From: Terriglobia bacterium
GTDB taxonomy: Bacteria > Acidobacteriota > Terriglobia > Terriglobales > Acidobacteriaceae
Assembly: GCA_020072585.1 (NCBI GenBank)
Contig: JAIQGL010000015.1
Span: forward strand, 1-64,000
DNA length: 64,000 nt
Direction: 5' to 3'
Part shown: positions 8,836 through 19,400 of the stretch, piece by piece
Layout: each line of letters begins with the position of its first letter
Position numbering within the stretch: position 1 is the first letter of the stretch
Made by a program: the position numbers and the translations under genes
Notes under the pieces: generated by a model
What the model saw: the letters and a program-made list of their open reading frames with translations, nothing else
What the model was told of the DNA's origin: nothing
Databases searched by the model: none

Positions 8836-9407
8836 CGACCCCTCCTGGGTTGCAAGCGTTGGTTGGGCGTACCCGCCAGCGAAGCGGTCCTGTTGATGTG
8901 CGCCTTCACTTTCCATAGCTCACTGATCATGGTTTCCTTCTCGTCCCTGCTCAGTCCGGCCAGAAGCTCTATGATCCAGAGCTCATGTCGCGCGGCCATT
9001 TCGCGAAAACGCTTCAATCCCGTATCGGTCAGCTTGACGGTAAATGCGCGGCGGTCGCCGGGACAAGGCGTTCGCGACACGAAACCTTCACGCTCCAGCT
9101 GATCAGTGATTCCGGTTACGTTGCCGCCCGACACCATCAGGCGCTTGGAAAGCTCGTTCATGCGCAGTCCGCCGGCGTTGCGCTCCAACTGGGCCATCAG
9201 ATCAAACCGCGGCAAAGTTGTTCCGAACTCGCGCCGCAAGCGGAGGCGAATTTTGTTCTCGATGCGCACCGTGCATGACAGGAGACGCAGCCACAAACGC
9301 AGGGCCTGGTGATCGCCCTTCTGGGCGCGCGTCTCCAGATCAAGGACTACGTTATCGGCTTGTCCCGAACCATGATTGCTTTTGCGTAGTGTTGAAGTAC
9401 TTGCCAT
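8832..9407 (-). CDS. MarR-family transcriptional regulator
   Basis: This 191-residue protein has a winged helix-turn-helix at about 75-145: [10 protein letters not shown]-type helix, [21 protein letters not shown] recognition region, and the wing [16 protein letters not shown]. An N-terminal extension of about 35 residues and a helical C-terminus complete the dimerisation region. It is embedded in the aminobenzoyl-CoA operon, 8 bp after the SDR and overlapping the hydratase by 4 bp. In related aromatic-CoA pathways such regulators are repressors released by an aryl-CoA. I infer that it controls this operon and the ligase through the elements at 4056 and 16319. Start 9407 is chosen; a longer frame runs into the SDR gene. 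Confidence 0.9.
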   Translation of the reverse strand: MASTSTLRKSNHGSGQADNVVLDLETRAQKGDHQALRLWLRLLSCTVRIENKIRLRLRREFGTTLPRFDLMAQLERNAGGLRMNELSKRLMVSGGNVTGITDQLEREGFVSRTPCPGDRRAFTVKLTDTGLKRFREMAARHELWIIELLAGLSRDEKETMISELWKVKAHINRTASLAGTPNQRLQPRRGR

Positions 9408-9415
9408 TCGTTCCC

Positions 9416-10189
9416 TCACATCACTTCGCCACCGGCAATCGCGATGGACTGGCCGGTGATCGCTTCGCTGCCCGGAAGGCACAGCCAGGCAACTGCATTG
9501 GCAACCTCTTCCGGTTGAATCATTCGTTTTTGCGGGTTCCTCGAACTCAATTCCGCCCGCGCCTCCGCCGCTGTGCGACCGGTTTTGGCCACAATGCCGT
9601 CGATGGTCCGCTGTAGCATTTCCGTCTCCGTGTAACCGGGGCAAACGGCATTTACCGTGACGCCCCTGGTCGCCACTTCAAGGGCCAGCGCCCGCGTTAG
9701 ACCTACGACGCCATGCTTGGCTGCACAATACGCTGAAACGTAACCGTAACCGGTGAGTCCGGCTGTGCTGGCAATGTTCACAATCCGTCCCCAGCCGGCA
9801 TCAAGCATGCTGCGTAAAACCGCGTGAATGCAGTGAAAGGTGCCATCGAGATTTACCTGCATCATGCTGCGCCAGAGCACAAGATCTGTCTTCAGGAAAG
9901 GAGCTGACTGTCCCTGGCCGGCGTTGTTTACCAGAATGTGAATTGGACCGAAAGCCGCGCACGCCGAGTCAAAGGCATGGGTCACGTTGTCTGGCTCGCA
10001 GACATCGGCCTGGACGTATTGAAGATCCGGGTTGTTTGCCAGCTCCAATGGAGGAGCAGCGCTGCGGCCAAGCATGGTAACTTTCGCGCCGTGGGCAGCC
10101 AGGGCCCGGGTCACCGCTGCACCAATGCCACGCGCGCCGCCCGTTACCGCGGCGTGCTTGCCAGCCAGTGCTTGTGAAGTCTGCTCCAT
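9416..10189 (-). CDS. Short-chain dehydrogenase/reductase
   Basis: The 257-residue protein is a classical SDR: VTGGARGIGAAV cofactor motif near residue 15, NNAGQG near 88, active-site Ser in NIASTAG and YVSAYCAAKHG with the Tyr-x3-Lys pair. The C-terminus ends AITGQSIAIAGGEVM as in FabG-type enzymes. It oxidises a 3-hydroxyacyl-CoA or reduces a ketone. Six bp after the monooxygenase/reductase stop and 8 bp before MarR, it probably supplies the 3-hydroxyacyl-CoA dehydrogenase step of the pathway. Confidence 0.9.
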   Translation of the reverse strand: MEQTSQALAGKHAAVTGGARGIGAAVTRALAAHGAKVTMLGRSAAPPLELANNPDLQYVQADVCEPDNVTHAFDSACAAFGPIHILVNNAGQGQSAPFLKTDLVLWRSMMQVNLDGTFHCIHAVLRSMLDAGWGRIVNIASTAGLTGYGYVSAYCAAKHGVVGLTRALALEVATRGVTVNAVCPGYTETEMLQRTIDGIVAKTGRTAAEARAELSSRNPQKRMIQPEEVANAVAWLCLPGSEAITGQSIAIAGGEVM

Positions 10190-10195
10190 GAGTGA

Positions 10196-12481
10196 TTACA
10201 CCTGCAACATCAGTTGCGCGCGTGCCAGGTTCCTTTCCAGCTGTTCTTTTCCGCTCAGATACTGTTTTGGCCAGGTGATCTCGGTAAACCCCTGCTTGGC
10301 CGCCTCATGCAACGTCCACGCGGGATCGGCCAGGTGAGGCCGTGCAATCGCACATAGGTCCGCCCTGCCCGCAGCGATGATGGTATTCACATGATCGCCT
10401 TCAAAAATATTGCCGACTGCAATGGTCGGAATGCCCACTTCATTGCGGATCTTGTCCGCAAATGGCACCTGGAACATGCGCCCGTAGACTGGTTTCTCCG
10501 CCTTGCTCACCTGCCCGGAGGAGCAATCGATCACGTCGGCCCCCACTTCTTTGAAGCGGCGGGCGACCTCCGCTGCGTCTTCCGGCGTGAGACCACCGGG
10601 CACCCAGTCATGGGCGGAGATGCGCACGCTCATGGGCCGGTCCTGAGGCCAGACGGCGCGCATGGCGCAAAAAACTTCCAAGGGGTAGCGGCAGCGATTT
10701 TCAAGAGTGCCGCCATATTCATCTGTGCGTTGGTTGGTGAGCGGCGAAATAAAGCTGGACATCAGATAGCCGTGAGCGCAATGGAATTCCAGCCAGTCAA
10801 AGCCGGTGACGGCCGCGCGCCGCGTCGACGAGACGAAATCCGTCTTGATGCGGCACATGTCCGCCCGCGTGGCTTCCTGGGGGACTTGCGAGAGATTTTC
10901 AATATAGGGCAGAGGCGAGGCCGATATCAGAGGCCAATTGCCGGTTTGGAGGGGCTGATCGATGGCGTCCCATCCCATGCGTGTGGAACCTTTGCGCCCG
11001 GCATGCCCAAGCTGAAAACCGATCTTCGCGTCCGTGTGCGTATGGACAAAATCCACGACGCGCTTCCAGGCACTTGCCTGCTCTTCATTCCACATGCCGG
11101 GACAACCCGGCGTAATGCGCGCGTCGGGCGAGACACAGGTCATCTCCGTGACCACCATAGCGGCGCCGCCCATGGCGCGTGCCGCCAGATGCACAAGATG
11201 GAAGTCATTGGGGAGGCCGTTCTGCGCCATGTATGTTGCCATGGGCGAGCAGATCACGCGGTTCTTCAGGGTGAGGCTGCGCACAGAAATTGGCGTGAAC
11301 ATGGGCGGCAACGGATGGTTTACACCGCTGCGCCCCGCGAACCATTTCTCCACTCGCTCTACATAGCAGGAGTCACGCAGTTTCAGGTTGGCATGGCCCA
11401 CGCGCTGGCTGCCGGTAAGCAGGCCATACGCGAACTGCTCCGGTTCCTGATGCACGTAACGCTCGACCTCTTCAAACCATTCCATGCGATTGCGCGCCGC
11501 GCTCTGCAACTTCAGGGCCTCGATCTCCCGTTCTTCCTGGTAGCGTTGCAGAGCGGCTTCCACGTTGCCGTTATGGGTGGAAAGCACTCGCGTCAGGGCT
11601 ATGGCGTCCTCCATGGCCAGTTTGGTGCCGGAGCCGATGCTGAAGTGAGCGGTGTGCGCGGCGTCGCCGATCAGCACAATGTTCTTGTGAAACCATTTTT
11701 CGCACAGCACACGGTTGAACTTAAGCCAGATGGTGGAACCGCGCAGGTGCTTGGCATTGGAGACAAGAGGATTGCTGTCCAGCCGTTCGGCAAAGAGCCT
11801 TTCGCACAGCGCGATCGACTCTTCCTGCTCCATCTTGTCGATTCCGGCTGCCAGCCAGTTCTTTTCCGGCGTCTCAACAATGAAGGTGGACCACTCGTCA
11901 TCAAATCGGTAGGCATGCAGGTTGAACCAGCCCCATTCGGTTTCTTTGAAATCGAAGGTAAACGCATCCAGCTTTCTGCGGCTGCCCAGCCAGACAAAGC
12001 GGTTCCGGCGGACCTGAATGTTGGGCTTGAAAATGTGCTCGTACTTCCTGCGCGTGATCGAAGACGCGCCGTCAGACGCGATCACCAGATCATAATGCGG
12101 AGCGTAGTCATCCGGATCGGCCACCTCGGTCTGGAAGACGAGTTTTACTCCCAGGCCGGCCCCGCGTTGTTGCAGGATCTGCAGCAGCTTGATGCGGGCA
12201 ATCCCGCAAAAGCCATGGCCGCCGGAGGTGATCTTGTTGCCTTTAAAGAAGACGTCAATATCGTCCCAGTGGCGGAAGGCGCGTGTGATTTCTGCGTGGG
12301 TTTCTTCGTCCACGCTCCTGAATCCGTCCATGGTCTTATCGGAGAAAACAATGCCCCAGCCGAACGTGTCATTGGGACGGTTGCGCTCGATGACGGTCAC
12401 GTCCCACGCCGGGTTTGCTTTCTTGAGCAGGATCGAAAAATAAAGTCCAGCGGGACCGCCGCCCAGGCAAGCGATTTTCAC
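10196..12481 (-). CDS. abmA: 2-aminobenzoyl-CoA (or salicylyl-CoA) monooxygenase/reductase
   Basis: This 761-residue fusion has two parts. Residues 1 to about 385 form an FAD aromatic monooxygenase: the GxGxxG motif CLGGGPAGLYF at the N-terminus and a GDAAHTAHFSIGSG segment near 285. Residues about 395-761 form an old-yellow-enzyme-like FMN reductase with SPLTNQRTDEYGG and EFHCAHGYLMSSF. In Azoarcus evansii the same fusion hydroxylates and then reduces 2-aminobenzoyl-CoA to a non-aromatic product using O2 and NADH, so oxygen is needed once. It overlaps iorB by 4 bp. Databases often label this family bifunctional salicylyl-CoA 5-hydroxylase/oxidoreductase; the neighbouring aminobenzoate-type ligase favours the amino substrate. 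Confidence 0.88.
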   Translation of the reverse strand: MKIACLGGGPAGLYFSILLKKANPAWDVTVIERNRPNDTFGWGIVFSDKTMDGFRSVDEETHAEITRAFRHWDDIDVFFKGNKITSGGHGFCGIARIKLLQILQQRGAGLGVKLVFQTEVADPDDYAPHYDLVIASDGASSITRRKYEHIFKPNIQVRRNRFVWLGSRRKLDAFTFDFKETEWGWFNLHAYRFDDEWSTFIVETPEKNWLAAGIDKMEQEESIALCERLFAERLDSNPLVSNAKHLRGSTIWLKFNRVLCEKWFHKNIVLIGDAAHTAHFSIGSGTKLAMEDAIALTRVLSTHNGNVEAALQRYQEEREIEALKLQSAARNRMEWFEEVERYVHQEPEQFAYGLLTGSQRVGHANLKLRDSCYVERVEKWFAGRSGVNHPLPPMFTPISVRSLTLKNRVICSPMATYMAQNGLPNDFHLVHLAARAMGGAAMVVTEMTCVSPDARITPGCPGMWNEEQASAWKRVVDFVHTHTDAKIGFQLGHAGRKGSTRMGWDAIDQPLQTGNWPLISASPLPYIENLSQVPQEATRADMCRIKTDFVSSTRRAAVTGFDWLEFHCAHGYLMSSFISPLTNQRTDEYGGTLENRCRYPLEVFCAMRAVWPQDRPMSVRISAHDWVPGGLTPEDAAEVARRFKEVGADVIDCSSGQVSKAEKPVYGRMFQVPFADKIRNEVGIPTIAVGNIFEGDHVNTIIAAGRADLCAIARPHLADPAWTLHEAAKQGFTEITWPKQYLSGKEQLERNLARAQLMLQV

Positions 12482-14043
12482 AGCGCGCCTCCCTGGGGTA
12501 GGTTCAGCTTGGCTAGCGCATCCTCAAGCTTTTTCCCGGTGTCGTCGGCCAGCGCAGCATGGCGCAGGTCCTTGAGGCGGGAGGCAGGGTTGTCCAGTTG
12601 CCGCAGGCGGGGAAGGGCCCGCATCAGACTTTCGAAATTGCGGCTGCCAAGAAGATAGGTATCACCGTATCCTTTTACGAGCCTGGGGCACTCCGCCACT
12701 TCGAGTGCTAGAGCGTAGTCCACCTGCGCCACATCTTTCACCTGTTCCAGCCAATTCGATATTCTTTGCTGCTCCCGCTGAAAGCGCAGTGTCTTGGGCC
12801 GCCAGCGGCGCAAGCTTGCCAGCCAGTAGAGCTGCAGAAAGCCCCACAGAGAAGTTGTTTGCAGGATCTTGCCTTTGCCGGTCAGGCGATTGACCAGGCG
12901 CGCGGCCCAGCCGGTCTTCAGCAGCCATGAGCCAAGCGCAACGGGCAGTATGTCTGCAAATTCTTCCACGCGAGGATGGAGAAACTCATTGATCAAGAGC
13001 AATTGATCATCGGCAACACGCGCGTCGGCATGGACGCGTTCAAAGCGGGCACGTCGCGTCTTCAGATCGGCAACGCGAATGGCGTCTTCATAAGACATCC
13101 AGAGCGCAAGATAGCGCGCGGTTTCGGTAAGCAGCGCCGCATCGTGGCCGCCTGGTTGTTGGGCCAGAGATCTGATGGGTTCCAGCCGGTCGAGATAGGT
13201 GGATGCGTAAGCAATATCCTGGTAGTCCGCCAGGCGCGCCAGGCCGGCGAGCAGAATGGCGTGGCTGGCCGGAGGAAAGCCGGCCGTCATCCGCGCCGCG
13301 AGTGCCGCAAGCCCAGGTCCAGCCTTGGGTACTGCACTGACGATAGGTTCTGACTTCACGGGTTCAGGGCTGGTTGCGGCGGCAAAACCGGCGGCAAAGG
13401 CTTTCAGGCTGGAAGAGACGGAGATGCCGCCGCGCTCGATTGCGGCTTCAAACTGCTGCCGCCGAAACGGCAACGTTTCCACGGCCGCGAGCGCTCCGAA
13501 CAGTGTGGCGCTGATCACGCTGCGATTCTGTTCCGCCAGGGCGGCGAAATCGCGATGGATAAAAACCCTGGCCGCATCACCACCGGCTTGGAGGAAAGCA
13601 TCGGCATCGGCGCGGCCATCGCCCATGGCGATTTTTTCGGTCATCGCATACACACGGTTGGTAGACGCAATCAAGGTAGTTCGATCCGGCGTGACCAGGC
13701 CACGAGTAATCGCCCGTCCGGCTTCCATCAGTTCCGAGGCAATGACCACGTCCACTTCGCCCGGCACCGGCATCAGAGCCAATACAGGTTGTTTTCCGGC
13801 GGCTCGCGCGGCGTCTTCAGGAAAAAGTTCGACGTAGTAAATGGTGGACCCGGTACGCTGGGCGACGCCCGGAACGGAAGTGGTCTGCGCGAGATAGCCG
13901 GAATTTTCCGCCAAATCAACAATCCAGTCCGCCAGCACGCCGCCGCCCTCGCCACCCATGGCCAGGATGGCGATGTTGATCGACCGGGCAGCCGCGGCGC
14001 CGGTGCCCGATGGAGCGGATTGTGATAGCTGACTGATCGGCAT
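12478..14043 (-). CDS. iorB: Indolepyruvate ferredoxin oxidoreductase beta subunit, long bacterial form
   Basis: The 521-residue product begins, after a Ser-rich leader, with INIAILAMGGEGGGVLADWIVDLAE, the gamma-type domain of 2-oxoacid:ferredoxin oxidoreductases (to about residue 210). About 300 further residues form an extra domain (DUF6537-like) typical of the long bacterial IorB, where archaeal IorB is about 200 residues. With IorA it would oxidatively decarboxylate an arylpyruvate to arylacetyl-CoA and reduce ferredoxin. It follows iorA by 9 bp and overlaps the monooxygenase gene by 4 bp. Its role in an aminobenzoyl-CoA operon is not explained by the classical pathway. Confidence 0.85.
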   Translation of the reverse strand: MPISQLSQSAPSGTGAAAARSINIAILAMGGEGGGVLADWIVDLAENSGYLAQTTSVPGVAQRTGSTIYYVELFPEDAARAAGKQPVLALMPVPGEVDVVIASELMEAGRAITRGLVTPDRTTLIASTNRVYAMTEKIAMGDGRADADAFLQAGGDAARVFIHRDFAALAEQNRSVISATLFGALAAVETLPFRRQQFEAAIERGGISVSSSLKAFAAGFAAATSPEPVKSEPIVSAVPKAGPGLAALAARMTAGFPPASHAILLAGLARLADYQDIAYASTYLDRLEPIRSLAQQPGGHDAALLTETARYLALWMSYEDAIRVADLKTRRARFERVHADARVADDQLLLINEFLHPRVEEFADILPVALGSWLLKTGWAARLVNRLTGKGKILQTTSLWGFLQLYWLASLRRWRPKTLRFQREQQRISNWLEQVKDVAQVDYALALEVAECPRLVKGYGDTYLLGSRNFESLMRALPRLRQLDNPASRLKDLRHAALADDTGKKLEDALAKLNLPQGGAL

Positions 14044-14052
14044 GGCTATTGG

Positions 14053-16212
14053 TCAGGTGGTGACGCGTGCAAGGCGTCGATCAATCCGGCGCTGTAGCAG
14101 TTGGATCACAGTGTTTCTGAATCTCGCCTTCATCCGGTCCCATGCGCTGGGGTTGGAAATGACCTCAGCACGGAAAAATGAAGGACACAATCTGGCTGCA
14201 TGCGCCACTTCGCCGCACACGCCGCAGCCGATGCAGCTGTCAAGAACTGTCGCCACCGGGTCCTGGCGCAACAAATCGGGATTCGGCGCGATGGTCAGCG
14301 ATGGGCAGCCGGAGAGACGTATGCAGGAGTGATCGCCCGTGCAGGTATCGGCGTCCACGCCAAAGCGCTCGCGCACCACGCGCTGTCCCTCGTCGATCCG
14401 TTTCTTGACCAGCGGCTTCAGGCGGCGTTGTTCGTTCAAAGCGCATTCACTCTGGGCCACAATCACCTTCGGGCCCTTTTCCTTTGTGGTTAAGGCCTCT
14501 TTGAAGATGTCACGTACCGCGGCCACGTCGTAGGTCCTGGTGATGGTTTTGATCCATTTGACGCCGACGCCACGCACTGCATCGGCGATCGAAAGCCTGG
14601 TGGTACGAATGGGATTGCGCGCCTGGGACGACAGAATATCTTGCCCGCCTGTGGCCGCGGTGTAGCTGTTGTCAACGATCACCAAGACGCTGTCACTCTG
14701 GTTGAAGACGGCATTGCCAACACCGCTGGTCAGGCCGTTGTGCCAAAAGCCGCCATCCCCCATGAAGCTGATGGTGCGTTTGGAAGTTTCATGGGTATTG
14801 AATGCCGCGGCGCTGGCCCAGCCCAGCCCGTAGCCCATGGTATGCGCGCCGATATTGAAGGGCGGCAGAATGGAAAACAGGTGACAGCCAATATCAGACG
14901 CGACATGGTGCGGGCCAAGTTCGCGTTCGGCCAGCTTCAATCCGGTGAAGATGGGGCGCTCCGGACAGCCTGTACAGAACGAAGGAGGCCGGGGCTGGAC
15001 CTGACTCTGCAAAATAGGCAGCGTGTCTGACTTTGTAGCCGGCGGCCTGACGACAGTCGGCAGCTTTTGCGGTTCTAAGAGGTTATTCCCATAACTCTCT
15101 ACAAACTTCAGAATGCCCCTGGTCACAACGGCAGCGGTATATTCGCCGGCCATGGCCAGCATATCTTTGCCGTGGACCACCGTCGGCAGCTCCGCCTTGC
15201 GCAGAATCGCATGCAGGTTCTGCTCGATGAAATCCGGCTGCCCCTCTTCCATTACCAGCACCGCGCGCTTGCCGGCACAAAACTCTTTTACCTCGGCGTC
15301 GATCAGGGGATAGGTCACGTTCAGCACATAGAGAGGAACCTGGCTATCGCCAAAGGCATTGCCCAGGTCCAGGAGCTCAAGTGCGCGCACAACTGCGTTG
15401 TACATCCCCCCTTGAAGGATGATGCCAAAGTCCTGGGCCCCGTTGGCGAATACTTCGTTCAAGCGGTTTTCGCGAATCCACTGCTGTGCCGCCGGCCAGC
15501 GTTTTTCAATTTTCTCGTGTTCATGGAGAAAGCTGCCCGGGGGCAGGACGACGCGGCTGGCGTCACGCACGGGATTCTCCATGGCGTCCTTCAGCGTGAA
15601 GTGAGGGCGGACGTTGTTCTTTGCGATGAAGCGCCCGTGCACATGACACGCGCGAATGCGCAGCTCCAGCATCACAGGAGTGTTGGTGGCCTCTGACAGA
15701 GCGAAGCCCTGCTCCACAGCCTGCACGATCGAGGGCAGATTGGGCCGCGGGTCCAGCAGCCAGATCTGCGACTTCATGGCGAAGGCGTGGGAACGCTCCT
15801 GCATGATACTGGAGCCCTCGCCATAGTCCTCGCCGACGATGATCAGCGCGCCGCCGATAACGCCGCCAGAGGCAAGATTGGCCAGTGCGTCCGAGGCCAC
15901 GTTGGTGCCTACGGTGGACTTGAAAGTTACCGCACCCCGCAACGGGTAGTTAACAGATGCAGCCAGGGTGGCTGCCGCGGTGGCTTCAGAAGCGCTGTGC
16001 TCAAAGTGGACGCCCAGTTCCACCAGGATGTCATTGGCATCGGTGAGCACGTCCATTAAGTGGGAAATGGGAGCGCCCTGATAGCCGGCAACGTAGGAGA
16101 CGCCGGATTGCAGCAGGGCTTTAGTGACTGCAAGAATACCTTCGCCGCGAAATTCCTGTCCTTCGCCGAGGTAAAGCTTCTGGACTTCCTTCTTAAAAAA
16201 CCGCTCGGCCAT
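14053..16212 (-). CDS. iorA: Indolepyruvate ferredoxin oxidoreductase alpha subunit
   Basis: The 719-residue protein has the POR-type pyrimidine-binding domain at the N-terminus (GYQGAPISHLMDVL), the TPP-binding domain around 430-580 (CTGCPERP, then GDGGFWHNGLTSG and NSYTAATGGQ), and a C-terminal ferredoxin domain with DSCIGCGVCGEV and a second, Cys-poorer set CTGDHSCIRLSGC. It takes arylpyruvates such as indolepyruvate, CoA and ferredoxin. It is the first gene of the nine-gene minus-strand operon; its start is 189 bp from the divergent TonB receptor ATG. Reduced ferredoxin from this enzyme could also feed benzoyl-CoA reductase; that link is inference. Confidence 0.9.
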   Translation of the reverse strand: MAERFFKKEVQKLYLGEGQEFRGEGILAVTKALLQSGVSYVAGYQGAPISHLMDVLTDANDILVELGVHFEHSASEATAAATLAASVNYPLRGAVTFKSTVGTNVASDALANLASGGVIGGALIIVGEDYGEGSSIMQERSHAFAMKSQIWLLDPRPNLPSIVQAVEQGFALSEATNTPVMLELRIRACHVHGRFIAKNNVRPHFTLKDAMENPVRDASRVVLPPGSFLHEHEKIEKRWPAAQQWIRENRLNEVFANGAQDFGIILQGGMYNAVVRALELLDLGNAFGDSQVPLYVLNVTYPLIDAEVKEFCAGKRAVLVMEEGQPDFIEQNLHAILRKAELPTVVHGKDMLAMAGEYTAAVVTRGILKFVESYGNNLLEPQKLPTVVRPPATKSDTLPILQSQVQPRPPSFCTGCPERPIFTGLKLAERELGPHHVASDIGCHLFSILPPFNIGAHTMGYGLGWASAAAFNTHETSKRTISFMGDGGFWHNGLTSGVGNAVFNQSDSVLVIVDNSYTAATGGQDILSSQARNPIRTTRLSIADAVRGVGVKWIKTITRTYDVAAVRDIFKEALTTKEKGPKVIVAQSECALNEQRRLKPLVKKRIDEGQRVVRERFGVDADTCTGDHSCIRLSGCPSLTIAPNPDLLRQDPVATVLDSCIGCGVCGEVAHAARLCPSFFRAEVISNPSAWDRMKARFRNTVIQLLQRRIDRRLARVTT

Positions 16213-16318
16213 TTTCGCCTCAATTGGTTCAGTTCTTCCTTACAATAGCAGTATTAAACGAACCAAGCGCAGCGCTCGGCTCACGTGGCCTCCGCTGGGG
16301 ACTGGCAAAAATTCTAGG

Positions 16319-16345
16319 TCTAAACATTTTAGATGTCAAATATCT
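16319..16345 (+). promoter_or_regulatory. Candidate MarR operator, copy 2
   Basis: The divergent region between iorA and the TonB receptor contains the perfect palindrome TCTAAA-CAT-TTTAGA (16319-16333), followed by TGTCAAATATCT. Together these 27 bp match 20 bases of the element at 4056-4082 in the same orientation to the downstream plus-strand gene. It ends 55 bp before the receptor ATG and about 107 bp from the iorA ATG. It is a likely operator for the locus MarR, by inference. Confidence 0.5.
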
Positions 16346-16400
16346 TGCCAATCCACTCCGTGAGGAATATATTTTTGGTCGCGCGCGAAGGAGAGAACCA

Positions 16401-19400
16401 ATGCAACTTCAATTTGCCAAGATCGCCGTAAAATTATCGCTGGCTTTGCTGCTGGGCTCGACTGCCTTTAGCCAGACCATAACGGCGTCACTGCAAGGGC
16501 GGGTGTCTGACAATTCAGGCGCCGTGTTGGCCAAGGCCAGCGTTACGGCCACCAATACCGAAACCGGACTTTCCCGGTCCACCGCGACCGATGCCAACGG
16601 CGAATACAATATTGCCCCCCTGCCGGTGGGCAATTACAAGATCGAGGTAAAGGCGGGAACATTTCAGCCGCAGACGCGCACCATCCCGCTGACCGTTGGT
16701 GAAAGTGCGACCCTGGACTTCTCTCTCTCGCCGGGTGAGGTCGAGCAGCAGGTCACCGTCACCACCGAGGCCGCATTGATCGAGCCGACTCGCACGTCGA
16801 CTGATACGGTCATCGAACAAAGTCAGATCAAAAACCTGCCGGTGAACGGCCGCCAGTTCATTGATTTCGCCCTGCTGGCTCCTGGCGTCACAATTGGCGA
16901 CACCACCTCCGGCAGCACGGACGTGATCATTGAGCCGGTCACCAAGCTTTCCTTTGCCGGACAAAACATTCACTACAATTTCATTGCTATCGATGGCGCG
17001 GATAATATCTCCACGGCATCCGGCGTGCAAAAGACCACGCCCTCCACGGACGCGGTGCGCGAGTTTCGCGTGGTCAACAACACCTATAGCGTGGAGGCCG
17101 GACGCGCGGTTGGCGGTATCGTCAACATTATTACCAAGAGCGGAACCAACGATCTGCACGGCTCGCTCTATGAATACCTGCGCAATGACGCGGTGGATGC
17201 CCGCAGTGAGCTGGCGGCCCCGGGCCTGAACAAGCTGCGGCAAAACCAGTTTGGTTTCACTCTGGGCGGCCCGATCAGGAAAAACCGCACTTTCTTTTTC
17301 GGCAATTATGAAGGCCAGCGCCGCAGCGAGAACCCATATTACAACTCCGTGATTCTCGGGAACCTTGCCCTGATCAATCAGTTCAAGACGAATTTTGGCC
17401 TGGCTCCCGAGCAGCTGAACGTAAACCGGAAGAGTGATTACGATAATTTTCTGCTCAAGCTGGACCATTCGTTTACCGATCGCCAATACGTGTTCCTGCG
17501 CTATTTCTTTAATGATGGCAGGCTGACCAATGTCTCACCGCTCAACGATGGGTTTGACTTGCCTTCGGGCTTCAAGGACAACAATCTTCGCGACCAGTCA
17601 CTGGTAGGAAGCCTGTCGTCAACTTTCTCCACGCACCTGGTGAATGAACTGCGTCTGCAATACGGCCACCGGACGTTCGACTTCCCCACGGTTACCACGC
17701 AGCCCCACCTGGAGGTGCTCAACACTTTCACCGCGGGAGTCAACCGTGGCAATCCTGATTTCTACCAGGAGAGCCGCACCGAGATTGTTGACAACGTAAC
17801 CTGGCAGAGCGGCAAGCACACATTTGCTTTTGGTGGCGACTTCAGCCACGTGAATACACTGGAATCGTTCCCCCTGTTTTATCCTTTTGAAGCCGACTTC
17901 GGATGCCTACTGACGATTCAGTGCCCATTCAGCCTGCAGGCCGGGGCGCCTTCAGTAATCTTCTTTGAGCGGTTCCGGGCGCCGAACTTCACCGAGCCCA
18001 CCTTTAACCCCTCAGTATTCCAGGGGCAAAGAATTTCCAGTGCCGTGCGGAACCAGGCGCAAGGCGAGACGCCGCATAATTATGGCGGCCTCTATCTCCA
18101 GCATACCTGGCAAGCCAGTAGCAATTTGAATTTGAACTATGGAATTCGCTACCAGTTTGAAACTTTTCCGGCAAACGTGTTAAACGGCCCGAAGGCGGAG
18201 TTTGATCCGCGTGCCGGCTTTGCCTACCACTTTGGCGGCAAGTACAACGTGGTCCTGCGCGGCGGCGGCGGGATTTTCCATGGAATTATCCCCATGCCCC
18301 TGCTGGCCTGCCAAGCGCCTTCCTGTGGTGGTACCACGGGAACGTTCCCTGGCCGTAACAATGAGAATGCTCTGAATGCAACCACACGGCTGTTTGCCTT
18401 TGCCAGTGCGCCGAACATTACGCAGATTGCGCTATCCAGCATGCTGGCCGGAACCTACCCTGATGCCGCCCCGCTGGGCTTCTGTCCAGGCGGAACAGTC
18501 GCCGGCTGCGGCTTTTTCGGCGATTCAGTGATTGCGCGCTTTGATAAAGACCACAAAGCGCCCTATGGAGTCCAGACCAGCCTGGGGCTTGAATTTCAAC
18601 CGACAAAAGAATCCGCACTGGACATCAGCTTCCTGCGTTCAAAAGGCGTCCATCTGGGAAGCTTCTTCAACGTAAACCAGCCCGATCCCAGCGGCCAGGT
18701 AACGGTGCATAACTCCTCCGGACAGACCGGAACCAAGAACACTTATTTTGCCGCGCCGGGAATTCCGGGTGCGCGCAGTGCCGCTCCGGGCTTCCCCACT
18801 TTGTACGCGGTATATTTTGAGGCCGCTTCGCGGTGGAACTCGTCCTGGAATGGTTTGCTGGTCAATTTCAACAAACGCATGAGCCACCATTTCAGCACCG
18901 GCGTGAGCTATACGTGGTCGAAGGGAATTGATGACGGACCGAACCCCAGCTTTGTTCTCATTCCTCAGGACAGCGCCAATTTCAAGGCGGAACGGGCGCT
19001 CTCCTCTGACAGCGTTGGCCAGCGCTTTGTCTTGAACGCCACACTTGCAGGGCCGACGAAACAGAATGCTATCGTCAACAATTTCCAGCTCAGCACGATC
19101 GTGACGCTTGAGTCGCCGAACTATTTCACCAAGTTTGCCGGCTTTGATGCCAATGGCGACATCTTTGGCAACAATGACCGCGTGGGCATCGAGCCGCGCA
19201 ACACTTTCAAGGGAGATACCTATCAGTCCGTCGATATGAGGATTGCCCGCACGTTCAAGGCAACGGAACGGCTTAACATCGAGGCCATGGCGGAGGCGTT
19301 TAACCTCTTGAATACCGTCAATGTAAGGTTCTTCAATACCGTGTATGGCGCAGCCGACTTCTGTACATTCAATGGTGCGGCCCAGGGGTGTTCGCCTACG

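Noticed and set aside
10391-12658. 755-codon open frame on the plus strand opposite the monooxygenase/reductase
   Set aside because: It is an antisense shadow of a GC-rich gene with clear motifs on the other strand; the translation has no recognisable domain.
16515-17486. 323-codon minus frame inside the TonB receptor gene
   Set aside because: Antisense to a strongly supported receptor; no ribosome site and no family features.
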